NCBI RefSeq assembly: GCF_002356355.1
Contig: NZ_AP018052.1
Coordinates: 1,302,001-1,366,000, forward strand
Direction: 5' to 3'
Origin: Thiohalobacter thiocyanaticus
GTDB taxonomy: Bacteria; Pseudomonadota; Gammaproteobacteria; Thiohalobacterales; Thiohalobacteraceae
Length of the DNA: 64,000 nt
Shown: positions 57,068-64,000 of the stretch, piece by piece
Layout: every line of letters starts with the position of its first letter
Numbering within the stretch: position 1 is the stretch's first letter
The notes under the pieces: model-generated
What the model was told of the DNA's origin: nothing
The model's input: only the letters and a program-made list of their open reading frames with translations
The model's database searches: none
Position numbers and translations under genes: made by a program

Positions 57068-58033
57068 TCAGCGGAAGACACCGCGGCGGTACAGCTGCCA
57101 GCCCCAGGCCCAGACGTGGATCAGAGGCCGACGGCGAACCCGCTCCGGTACCTCGATCGTCTGGCCCGAATGACGCGTCAGCTTCCAGGCCAGATAGTCC
57201 AGGCCGCCCTCGAAGGTGAACAGGCCCTTGACCAGCCTCGCCACGGACAGCAGCTTGCCCAGTCCCCGCCGCAGCCGCCACTGCCAGGGGGCCAGGCGCC
57301 GGGCCGCGGGGGGGACGTGTGCGCGGTACCTGTATACCCCGGCCTCGGTCTCTGGCGGCAACAGGGTCAGGCCGTCGGCCAGCCGCCCGGCCAGTGCCTG
57401 CGTTATCACGGTGTAGAAGGCCTGTCCGTGTCCGGCCAGTTCGCCGGCACGCCCCTGACGCTCGGTGCGCAGTTCGGTGGCATAGCTCAGCGCCAGGGCG
57501 CCTGCCCAGAGGTCATCCAGCGTGCCTTCGGCCGGCAGGGCGGGGAGGGCGCGGCGCAGCAGGGTCTCGGCGGCCTGCAGGAAATCCGCGTGCAGACGTG
57601 CGCGCACCTGCGGCGTGCGGCTGTAGATCACCTTGACCGGCTGGGCAAAGCGGCCCCACAGATAGGATTCGAACCGGCGCGGCCCGGTGCCGCGGTCGAA
57701 TGCCTCCAGGCTGAGCACAGCGTACTTGCAGCGCACCGTGCTGCCGTCCACGGGGGCTTCGAGGTAATAGACATTGGGCGGCAGCAGCCGGATAGCGAGA
57801 CGGCGCAGGAGACGAGGCTCGGCGCTGCGGTAGTCGTCGATCAGGACATACAGGTCGACCACGCCTTCCAGCAAATCCGCACTGCGCAGACAGGAGCCGT
57901 ACAACACCACCGCCTGCAGCGCATCGCCGAAGCGGGTCTGCAGGGCGTCGAGCAGGGCCGCCAGCGGCGGCGAGTCGGCAACAGTGGGACCGGCGGGTTC
58001 GGGGTAGGCGGATTGGAATGTAGAGGCAGCCAT
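57068..58033 (-). CDS. Tam41-like nucleotidyltransferase (candidate CDP-ceramide synthase)
   Basis: A 321-residue protein with a polymerase-beta-type nucleotidyltransferase motif: VVLYGSCLRSADLLEG, then DLYVLIDDY. Further on are NVYYLEAPVDGSTVRCKYAVL and ESYLWGRFAQPVKVIYS. This order, a YGS motif, an acidic VDD-like strand, an NVYY segment, a KYAV/KYGV segment and a GR-QKPVK-like segment, resembles mitochondrial Tam41. Tam41 makes CDP-diacylglycerol from phosphatidic acid. Beside a DAG-kinase-type gene in a sphingolipid locus, CTP:ceramide-phosphate cytidylyltransferase is an attractive guess. The similarity is by eye. The C-terminal 100 residues are basic. Confidence 0.65.
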   Translation of the reverse strand: MAASTFQSAYPEPAGPTVADSPPLAALLDALQTRFGDALQAVVLYGSCLRSADLLEGVVDLYVLIDDYRSAEPRLLRRLAIRLLPPNVYYLEAPVDGSTVRCKYAVLSLEAFDRGTGPRRFESYLWGRFAQPVKVIYSRTPQVRARLHADFLQAAETLLRRALPALPAEGTLDDLWAGALALSYATELRTERQGRAGELAGHGQAFYTVITQALAGRLADGLTLLPPETEAGVYRYRAHVPPAARRLAPWQWRLRRGLGKLLSVARLVKGLFTFEGGLDYLAWKLTRHSGQTIEVPERVRRRPLIHVWAWGWQLYRRGVFR

Positions 58034-58070
58034 GCGGGATTCATTATGCCCTAGAAAACTCTGATATCCC

Positions 58071-58095
58071 CATTCCCGCCTGCGCGGGAATGACG
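58071..58095. repeat. Half-copy of the CGTCATTCCCGC repeat
   Basis: A single hairpin, CATTCCCGCCTGCGCGGGAA followed by TGACG, just upstream of the Tam41-like gene. The partner arm is missing. Confidence 0.65.
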
Positions 58096-58138
58096 GTGTA
58101 TTTCGGTGTTGTAGCCAATACTCCAGCCCGCTGAGTCG

Positions 58139-58223
58139 CGTAGGTCGGGTTAGCGCAGCGTAACCCGACCCATAGCGGCAAGCCGCGTCGGGTTACGCCC
58201 TGTCGGGCTAACCCGACCTACGA
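58139..58223. repeat. GTCGGGTTA-family palindromic repeat (complete copy)
   Basis: Arms GTAGGTCGGGTTAGCGCAGC and GGCTAACCCGACCTACG enclose a GC-rich centre with GTCGGGTTACGCCC. It is nearly the same as the copy at 11166. It separates the kinase-type gene from the Tam41-like gene on the same strand. Confidence 0.85.
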
Positions 58224-58256
58224 TGTCCACGGAATACGCAAAGATCAACAGCCAGG

Positions 58257-59234
58257 TCATGTCAGCCGCAGAAACCGGAACGGCCCGCGGGCGGTGACTG
58301 TCAGCGGTCCTGTGGAAGGGGCGGTCTGCAGCAGTTCTCCGTCCAGGTTCAGCATGCCATCGAAGTCGAGTTCCAGACGCCGGGTGTGGAAGCTCTCATA
58401 GCCCAGTTCCGGCTGCACATGCCGGTTGGGCCGGCCGCGCAGGATGGAGGCGAAGGCGCGCGGGAAATGCCTCGCCCCGGCGCGGACGGTGGTCAGGCCC
58501 ACCGCGCCGTCGCCGCTGCCCCAGAAGGGCCGGATGCCGAGGAACAGCCGCTCCAGGGTACTGGCGGCCAGGATCAGCATGGGGGTTTCCGGGCGGTCGA
58601 TGCTGCTGTCGGGAAGTCGCAGCGCCACCGGGGTCGGCTGATAGAAACGCGGGTCACGCCGGGCCAGGCCCCACAGGGTACGCACCAGCGTCAGCCCCAG
58701 GCTGATATCACCGCCCAGGCCGCGTGCATGCACCCTGCTGTGGGCGTACTGGGTGGCCTGCATGATGGCGCCGGTGCCCAGGAACATGCCGTGGTGGATG
58801 CGGCCGTCGGTCAGGCCCTCCACTTGCATGATATGCCGTTCCAGCGTCGGGATGTCCAGCGGGCAGCCGCGGTCCAGCCAGCGGAAAAACCGTTTCCATG
58901 CCTTGCGCGGCGAGCCGGCCGCGCCCACATCGCCGGCGCTCATATTGGCGGTGCCGCCGGGAAGGACGATCAGTGCGGGCCGGCGTTGCTGCGGCCAGTG
59001 CTGCAGCAGCAGTCCCAGCAGGCAGGCCAGGGTGCCGTCGCCGCCGTTGATCGCCAGCACCTGTATGTCGCTGTCGGCCAGTCGACGGATGAGTGTCTCG
59101 GCCTCCTCGACCGTGCGGGTGATGTGCTGCTCGAGCTGCGGATAGTGCGCCAGCCGGGGCTGCAGCCGCGCCCAGGCCCTGCGGTTGTTGCCGCTGGCCG
59201 GATTGCTGATCAGGACGGCGCGTGTCGGCTTCAT
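58257..59234 (-). CDS. Diacylglycerol-kinase-family lipid kinase (candidate ceramide kinase)
   Basis: A 325-residue DAGK-catalytic-domain protein. The N-terminal AVLISNPASGNNRR and the ATP-loop VLAINGGDGTLACLLGLLL (GGDGT) are diagnostic, and VLPGGTANMSAGDVG follows. The C-terminal beta domain ends LNLDGELLQTAPS. Members phosphorylate diacylglycerol, sphingosine or ceramide. The Caulobacter ceramide kinase of the ceramide-phosphoglycerate pathway belongs to this fold. Given the palmitoyltransferase and ceramide-synthase-like genes nearby, ceramide is the likely substrate (inference). The start overlaps the stop of the upstream gene by four bases. Confidence 0.85.
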   Translation of the reverse strand: MKPTRAVLISNPASGNNRRAWARLQPRLAHYPQLEQHITRTVEEAETLIRRLADSDIQVLAINGGDGTLACLLGLLLQHWPQQRRPALIVLPGGTANMSAGDVGAAGSPRKAWKRFFRWLDRGCPLDIPTLERHIMQVEGLTDGRIHHGMFLGTGAIMQATQYAHSRVHARGLGGDISLGLTLVRTLWGLARRDPRFYQPTPVALRLPDSSIDRPETPMLILAASTLERLFLGIRPFWGSGDGAVGLTTVRAGARHFPRAFASILRGRPNRHVQPELGYESFHTRRLELDFDGMLNLDGELLQTAPSTGPLTVTARGPFRFLRLT

Positions 59235-60241
59235 CGGCTGAGCCGTGCGGCTTCCAGTCGCACTTCGCCCGGGCCGAGGCGCGGGGCGTCACCGCGCAGG
59301 GCCAGCGGCAGGCGGGTGGCGGGATCCAGCAGCAGGGTCAGGGGCGGGCGCAGGCCCAGCAGTTCGAAGCCGTTCTCCGGCTCGCCCAGGGGATTGACCT
59401 GCAGCCGGATTACCAGCGCCTCGACCTGACCCCGCACCGGTTGCTCGCCAGCGGCGGTCTCGCGCCGGTAGTCGACCTCGATGCGTTCGTGACCGCTGAC
59501 CTCCAGCACGACCCGGAAGAAATCGTGGTCGGTGTGCACATAATAGGTTTCCCTGTCACCCGCGGCGTGCAGGGAGGCGGCACTGGCGAGCGGCAGCAGC
59601 AGGGTGGGCGAGACCAGACCGGCTGTCCGGGGAATGGCCTGCGGCAGCGCCAGCCGCCCCGCACTGGACACGGGCCAGTCACGGGCCAGTGTCAGGGCGC
59701 TGCTGGCGCCGTCGTGAAGCCAGTCCGGCTGGGCCTCGACCTCGGCGGCAGTGACGGCGCTCTCCCGGCGCTCACGCAGCAGACTGCGAGCTTCGTACCG
59801 GTAGCACTTGGCCCGGCTGTCGCGGCGACCGAAGCCGACCCGGCAGCGCTGCACCAGGCCGCCGGCGGGATCGTACCAGACGGACAGCCGTTCCAGGTTC
59901 TGCCGTCCCACCCGGTTGTCGGCCAGCAGCACCAGCAGCGGATTGCCCGGGGCAGGGAGGGTGCCGCGCGCAACCTGGACGGGGAGTTCGTCAGGCGCGA
60001 CCGTGTACAGGCGCAGCCGGGAGACGGCCGACCCCAGCAGGTTGGAGGCGCTCAGGGTGATGGCCTGCCAGCCCACCGCCGGGAGTGGCGCAGGGGCGGT
60101 GGGTGTGACCGCTTCGGGTCGCGGCAGGCGGGGCTCACCGCCGGCCAGAGCAGGTGTCGGGACGGCCATGGTCAGCAGCAGGCCTGCCAGGGTGCAGCGC
60201 ATGTCCGGGATCCGACGTGTCTGTGTGCGCTTCAACAACAT
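59231..60241 (-). CDS. Exported protein of unknown function, coupled to the lipid kinase
   Basis: A 336-residue protein with a signal peptide after a basic start (MRCTLAGLLLTMAVPTPALA lies near residue 14). The body is beta-rich with LSVWYDPAGGLVQRCRV, YYVHTDHDFFRVVLEV, IRLQVNPLGEPENGFELLGL and LLLDPATRLPLAL. The pattern recalls DUF3108-like periplasmic domains that may bind lipids, but it is not a confident match. AAGGGG five bases before the ATG at 60241 supports that start. It overlaps the kinase gene by four bases, so its function is probably linked to the same lipid. Confidence 0.7.
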   Translation of the reverse strand: MLLKRTQTRRIPDMRCTLAGLLLTMAVPTPALAGGEPRLPRPEAVTPTAPAPLPAVGWQAITLSASNLLGSAVSRLRLYTVAPDELPVQVARGTLPAPGNPLLVLLADNRVGRQNLERLSVWYDPAGGLVQRCRVGFGRRDSRAKCYRYEARSLLRERRESAVTAAEVEAQPDWLHDGASSALTLARDWPVSSAGRLALPQAIPRTAGLVSPTLLLPLASAASLHAAGDRETYYVHTDHDFFRVVLEVSGHERIEVDYRRETAAGEQPVRGQVEALVIRLQVNPLGEPENGFELLGLRPPLTLLLDPATRLPLALRGDAPRLGPGEVRLEAARLSR

Positions 60242-60257
60242 GTTACCCCTTAGATGC

Positions 60258-60325
60258 CGTCATCCCCCGAAGGCGGGGATCCAGCAGTGCGAACTTTCTG
60301 GATTCCCGCCTTCGCGGGAATGACG
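60258..60325. repeat. CGTCATTCCCGC-family palindromic repeat (complete copy)
   Basis: Arms CGTCATCCCCCGAAGGCGGG and CCCGCCTTCGCGGGAATGACG (split) flank about 25 bases. It lies between copy 3 of the ELM1-family gene and the exported-protein gene, on a shared strand. Confidence 0.8.
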
Positions 60326-60375
60326 CTATGAAACTGTAGCCATATCTCCTGACGCTTGAGTAAGCAGCTGACGGT

Positions 60376-61524
60376 TCATCTGTCCGGCAACAGCCGGTCG
60401 ATGCGCTCCAGGATACGCTGCAGGTCCTGTTCGGTCTGCTCGCCGGCGCGGTCCGGTCCGCCGTGGGCGCCGGCCGCATCGGCGTCATCGCCTGCCCAGC
60501 GGGCCAGCCCCTGATCGACCAGCATCTGGTGAAAGCGCGGAAAGTGACGGGTCTGCTGCAGCAGCCGCAGGTGGTACAGGGCACGGGCCGTCGCGATCCG
60601 GGCCTGCTCTCCTGAATTGTCAGCGCGCACTGGCTGAAACAGCCAGGCGGCCAGACGGCGGCGGGCGTTGTCGATGCCGCCGAACCAGCCGGTGGGCAGA
60701 GGCAGGATCTCCAGCGGCCGGCCCAGCCGGGCCACCTCCACCTGCATGGAAATGCTGTCGCCGGTGACCACGAAGCGATCGCCCAGGGCCAGCAGGCCGG
60801 CATAGGGATTCCCATCCTGCGGGTCGTTCCAGTCATAGACCTGCACCGCCGCGGGCAGATCCCGGCGCAGCCGCTGCATGAAGCGCGGCGGGGTGCGGCG
60901 CGAGCCGACCAGGTAGGGCGTGCCGCCGCTGGCCAGTACCTGGTCGATACGGTCGCGGAGTCGGCGTACTACGGTGTTGTTATACACGAAGGGGTTGGTC
61001 GGGCCGCCGATGAGAAAGGCCACCAGGGGCCGGGGCAGGGCGGCGAAGGCCTGCTCCCATTCGGCGCGTCCGGCCTCGAGCCGGGCCGGATCGAGCTGCA
61101 TCAACGGCAGGCCGATGTGCATGACATTGGGGAAGGGTGCGGGCAGGGTCTCGGCGCTGGTGATGATCAGATCGAAGTGCGCCATCCAGCCCGAGGGCTT
61201 GCCGACCAGCACGATGCGCGAACGGCCGCCGGATTGCTGCTTGATCCAGAGCGCCGCATTGGCCGGGCGCCGGCCGCTGGTCAGGATCAGGTCGGGCCAG
61301 GGCGGTGTCAGGGCGTCGGAGCGTTCCGGATCCAGATGATACAGGGTGGGACCGACGCGCGGCTTGCCGAACACGTATCTGGGCTGCATCTCCAGGTGGC
61401 GGAGCTCGGAGGTCCAGCCGCGCTGCCGGGCAAGGGCCTCGGCGATGACCTCGACCTGGCCGTTGTCCCCGCGTTTGTCGCCGAGGACCCGCCAGATGCG
61501 CGGCGCCCGACCCTGAGAGGACAA
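60376..61524 (-). CDS. ELM1-family putative glycosyltransferase, copy 3
   Basis: A 382-residue protein and the most divergent of the three ELM1-family copies: LTPPWPDLILTSGRRPANAA, FDLIITSAETLPAPFPNVM, LIGGPTNPFVYNN (the second Gly and Ser of GGDSGPF are changed) and RFVVTGDSISMQVEVA. It probably starts at TTG (61524), four bases after the stop of the upstream sulfotransferase gene, so translation is coupled. The changed nucleotide-binding loop may mean a different donor sugar. A charged C-terminal tail of about 60 residues follows the fold. Confidence 0.83.
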   Translation of the reverse strand: MSSQGRAPRIWRVLGDKRGDNGQVEVIAEALARQRGWTSELRHLEMQPRYVFGKPRVGPTLYHLDPERSDALTPPWPDLILTSGRRPANAALWIKQQSGGRSRIVLVGKPSGWMAHFDLIITSAETLPAPFPNVMHIGLPLMQLDPARLEAGRAEWEQAFAALPRPLVAFLIGGPTNPFVYNNTVVRRLRDRIDQVLASGGTPYLVGSRRTPPRFMQRLRRDLPAAVQVYDWNDPQDGNPYAGLLALGDRFVVTGDSISMQVEVARLGRPLEILPLPTGWFGGIDNARRRLAAWLFQPVRADNSGEQARIATARALYHLRLLQQTRHFPRFHQMLVDQGLARWAGDDADAAGAHGGPDRAGEQTEQDLQRILERIDRLLPDR

Positions 61525-61528
61525 GACC

Positions 61529-62530
61529 TTACTGCCCGGCCGCGGCCGGCGCCGCCGGGGTGTCCTCCTGCGGCTGGTCCAGGCCGAACAGTGCCTGCAG
61601 GCGCGGCGAGAGTTCCCGGCGCACCAGCTGCTCCAGTTCCTGTGCCTGTGCCTCGCTGAAGTAGTCGCGATAGCCGCCGACCTTGGCCCGGCGCACCTTG
61701 AAGCTTTCCGGGTCGCCGGCGTTGCGCAGGGTCAGGCCGCCCGAGCGGAAGAAGCCTTCGCTTTCCAGCTTGCGCAGGTTGTCGAAGGAGGCGAACTCCA
61801 CCGCCTCGTTGATTTCCTCGTCGCTGAAGCGGTCGCCCATCAGTTCGGTGATCTGGCGCAGCACCTGCGCCGGTTCGCGTCGCAGCGCCTCGTAGGAGGT
61901 CAGCAGAGTGTGGTCCAGTGAATCCAGCGCCGCATCCCAGTGGTTCAGGAAGCGGATCAGCGAGGGCAGGCCGATTTCGCTCTCGCGCACAAACTCCCAC
62001 ATCCCGATGTTGGTGCGATCCACGGGGTGGCTCAGTTCGGCATTGATCAGTTCCTGCTTATGGCTCGACTGGCGCTTGGTGAACTGGAAATACCAGGACA
62101 CGGCGATGTCCAACGGATTGCGCGCCAGCAGTACCACCGGCTTGTGTCTGAGCTCGGAATCCGGGGCTCCCGGCTGCAGCTTGTCGCCCACTGCGCGTTC
62201 ATAGCTGTACCAGCCGTTGGTGGCGGCGAAGCGGGGGATCTCGGGATTGGCGTCGGCCAGCGCCGGGTAGCGGGCGAAGTCCTCTTCCGGGATGCCGTGA
62301 CGCTTGCTGTAGAGCCGGGTCAGCATGACCTTCAGCCAGGTGTTGCCGCTCTTGGGATGGGCGATGATGATCAGCGAGGAACGCCGGGCGATGTCCACCT
62401 CCAGCGCGCCCAGCCGGGCCTTGCGCCGGGCCACGCGCAGGGAGCGGGGCAGCACGGCCGTGGTGGTGATGATGGCGGCCTTGCGGGCGTTGTCGCTGCC
62501 GATGCGGCGCAGCGGGTTGATGAAGCTCAT
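61529..62530 (-). CDS. Sulfotransferase, copy 2
   Basis: A 333-residue PAPS-dependent sulfotransferase with a more canonical first motif, IIAHPKSGNTWLKVMLTRLY. The second motif is VVLLARNPLDIAVSWYFQFT, and FKVRRAKVGGYRDYFSEAQ is close to the C terminus. About 45 basic residues precede the first motif. It differs clearly from copy 1, so the two may sulfate different positions. It forms an operon with ELM1-family copy 3 and is divergent from the GT-A-like paralog B. PAPS must be supplied from genes outside the window. Confidence 0.9.
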   Translation of the reverse strand: MSFINPLRRIGSDNARKAAIITTTAVLPRSLRVARRKARLGALEVDIARRSSLIIIAHPKSGNTWLKVMLTRLYSKRHGIPEEDFARYPALADANPEIPRFAATNGWYSYERAVGDKLQPGAPDSELRHKPVVLLARNPLDIAVSWYFQFTKRQSSHKQELINAELSHPVDRTNIGMWEFVRESEIGLPSLIRFLNHWDAALDSLDHTLLTSYEALRREPAQVLRQITELMGDRFSDEEINEAVEFASFDNLRKLESEGFFRSGGLTLRNAGDPESFKVRRAKVGGYRDYFSEAQAQELEQLVRRELSPRLQALFGLDQPQEDTPAAPAAAGQ

Positions 62531-62711
62531 GCTGTTGTTCCGGATGAAAAAAATACTGGCCCCGGCTGGGGATGAAGGTGGCTGGGATTATACGCGCTTT
62601 GCCGCTCCCGGCCAAAAGCCGGGGCCATGCGGAGGGCAGATGCGGCTTGGTTTCGAGGGGGCTGACCTATAAAATGAGTAGATTGTGGCAGTCCCTAGCG
62701 AGGAATCCGGC

Positions 62712-63626
62712 ATGGAGCATTGCGTATTCATCCAGGCCAATGACAAGCAGCATCTCGGCGCCCTGGTGGCGCAGTATGCCCTGCGGCGCAATTCGAAGCA
62801 CAATGACCGCTTCGATATCCGCATCATGCACTACGACGATTTTCCCATCCTGCGCGAGCACGAAGGGCAGATGTACCTGCGCGACGGCGAGTGGCGCCAG
62901 TGGGTCCGCGACGACCTGCAGTCCTTCACCCCGACCCGCTTCCTGCCGCCGCAGCTGATGGACTATCAGGGTCGTTCCATTGTCATCGACCCGGACATCT
63001 TCGCCCTGGCCGACATCTGGGAGTTGTTCTCCCGCGATATGGAAGGCAAGGCCGTCATGTGCCGGCCCAAGTCCGGCAACAAGGGCAAGCGCGGCTGCCT
63101 GGCCACCAGCGTGATGCTGATGGACAACGCAAAGCTGACTCACTGGAAGTTCGAGGAACAGTTCCACGCCATGTTCGAGGGCACGCGCGACTACATGCCC
63201 TGGGTGTGCCTGAAATACGAGGATCCGGAGACCATCGGCCTGTTCGAGCCCGAGTGGAACGACTTCGATCATCTCGATGCCAACACCAAGATGCTGCACA
63301 ACACCAAGCGCAAGACTCAGCCCTGGAAGACCGGGCTGCCGGTGGATTTTCGCGCCGCCGATTCCTTCCGCCTGTTTCCGCCCAAACACTGGTTCCGACG
63401 CGCGCGTCGGGCGCTGTTCGGCGACTACGGCCTGGCCGGGCGCTACCGGGCCCATCCGGATCCGAACCAGGAGGCCTTCTTCTTCGGGCTGGTGCGCGAG
63501 TGCCTGGATCAGGGTGTGATCAGCGAAGACCTGCTGCGCCAGGAGATGGCAAAGAACCATCTGCGCCACGATGCGCTGGAACTGCTGGATCGCACCCCGC
63601 CGCTGGCCCGGGCCAGTGGCCACTAA
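62712..63626 (+). CDS. Putative GT-A-type glycosyltransferase, paralog B
   Basis: A 304-residue protein nearly collinear with the product at 55931. Shared blocks include DDLQSFTPTRFLPPQLMDYQ, RSIVIDPDIFALADIWEL, MLHNTKRKTQPWKTGLPVDF and a C-terminal HPDPNQEAFFFGLVREC. No signal peptide is present. GAGGA lies eight bases before the ATG at 62712; an upstream GTG at 62685 would add nine unsupported residues. The conservation of the DPDIFA strand in both copies suggests a metal-binding catalytic site. The acceptor is unknown. Confidence 0.75.
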   Translation: MEHCVFIQANDKQHLGALVAQYALRRNSKHNDRFDIRIMHYDDFPILREHEGQMYLRDGEWRQWVRDDLQSFTPTRFLPPQLMDYQGRSIVIDPDIFALADIWELFSRDMEGKAVMCRPKSGNKGKRGCLATSVMLMDNAKLTHWKFEEQFHAMFEGTRDYMPWVCLKYEDPETIGLFEPEWNDFDHLDANTKMLHNTKRKTQPWKTGLPVDFRAADSFRLFPPKHWFRRARRALFGDYGLAGRYRAHPDPNQEAFFFGLVRECLDQGVISEDLLRQEMAKNHLRHDALELLDRTPPLARASGH

Positions 63627-63672
63627 GACCTGTTGATACTGCCGCAGTCACGTCATCCCCGCGCGCTTGCAT

Positions 63673-63999
63673 TCAGCGCAGATAGAAGGCCACCGGTACC
63701 ACCAGTTCGAGTCGTGACTGCGGCATGTCGTCCGGGATTCCCGGCAGTGGCTCGGCCCGTTTGATCATCGCCTCCACCTCGCGATCCAGCAGGGTGTGGC
63801 CTGAACTTTCCTGCAGCCGGTACTCGATGATCCGGCCTTCCCGATCCATGACGAAGTAGAGCAGGGCGGTGCCTTCCTGGCGCCGCATCTGGGCGCGGCG
63901 GGGATAGCGCTCGTGGCGCTCGAGCCAGCCCTTCAGGCGGGCCATGTAGTCGGCGCTCGGGCCGGGTGAGCCACCACGGGTGGCGCTGTCCCGGGGACT
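63673..63999 (-). CDS. TonB-family protein, C-terminal domain, cut by window edge
   Basis: At least 109 residues are in frame to the window end. The segment SADYMARLKGWLERHERYP followed by ALLYFVMDREGRIIEYRLQE and the terminal LELVVPVAFYLR form the TonB C-terminal domain, which contacts TonB-dependent receptors. The Gly/Ser/Pro-rich stretch before it is the end of the linker. The membrane anchor lies outside the window. The link to the lipid locus is uncertain. A degenerate half repeat (CGTCATCCCCGCGC) lies just beyond its stop. Confidence 0.85.
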   Translation of the reverse strand, partial: SPRDSATRGGSPGPSADYMARLKGWLERHERYPRRAQMRRQEGTALLYFVMDREGRIIEYRLQESSGHTLLDREVEAMIKRAEPLPGIPDDMPQSRLELVVPVAFYLR

Positions 64000-64000
64000 C

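Overview
The window is GC-rich chromosomal DNA from a gammaproteobacterium. Conserved neighbourhoods support this: der, tesA divergent from an ABC pair of the ybbA/ybbP type, xseA-guaB-guaA, speD, and tadA convergent with mltF. A DsrC/TusE-like protein and an NifJ-type pyruvate oxidoreductase would suit a sulfur-oxidising Chromatiales/Ectothiorhodospiraceae-like organism. That placement is inference; no rRNA is present to test it. No CRISPR array, prophage or intact insertion sequence was found.

Layout. 0-20.4 kb is housekeeping: the 3' part of der, a SulP transporter, the ABC pair and tesA, nifJ with a dihydroorotate-dehydrogenase-like partner, a five-PAS GGDEF/EAL protein, an M23 peptidase, xseA, guaB and guaA. 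20.4-27.4 kb is a lower-GC, partly decayed stretch. It holds speD, a truncated ZIP transporter, a truncated AIR-synthase-like gene, an intact COG2248-type hydrolase, a methyltransferase, an aminotransferase remnant, DUF302 and metallo-beta-lactamase-fold proteins, and a permease split over two genes. 27.4-33 kb holds tadA, mltF, a tRNA-Ser(CGA) with a partial 5' duplicate and a 30-bp palindrome at its 3' end, a CBS-domain protein, a DsrC-like protein and a LysR regulator. 33-36.7 kb encodes a large secreted subtilase with a C-terminal sorting signal.

37-63.6 kb is the most interesting part. It looks like a nearly complete locus for making, modifying and exporting a bacterial sphingolipid. A compact operon encodes a fatty acyl-AMP ligase, a CerR-like reductase, an acyl carrier protein and a serine palmitoyltransferase, followed by a phosphoesterase, an LptF/LptG-family pair and an MsbA-like ABC exporter. 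Further along are a GNAT protein resembling bacterial ceramide synthase, a fatty-acid-2-hydroxylase-like enzyme and a 2OG-Fe(II) oxygenase. The rest comprises a DAG-kinase-family protein (candidate ceramide kinase), a Tam41-like nucleotidyltransferase and a MobA-like nucleotidyltransferase, two LpxL-family acyltransferases, two sulfotransferases, three ELM1-family proteins and two paralogous GT-A-like putative glycosyltransferases.

Working model (inference): acyl-ACP plus serine gives 3-oxosphinganine, which is N-acylated and reduced to ceramide and then hydroxylated. The head group is built by phosphorylation and possibly CDP activation, glycosylation and sulfation. The product would be exported to the outer membrane by the MsbA-like and LptFG-like proteins.

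Two families of intergenic palindromic repeats are scattered through the window. One has long arms around GTCGGGTTA/TAACCCGAC. The other has CGTCATTCCCGC/GCGGGGATGACG arms. In two places an arm of the first family supplies the stop codon of the neighbouring gene.
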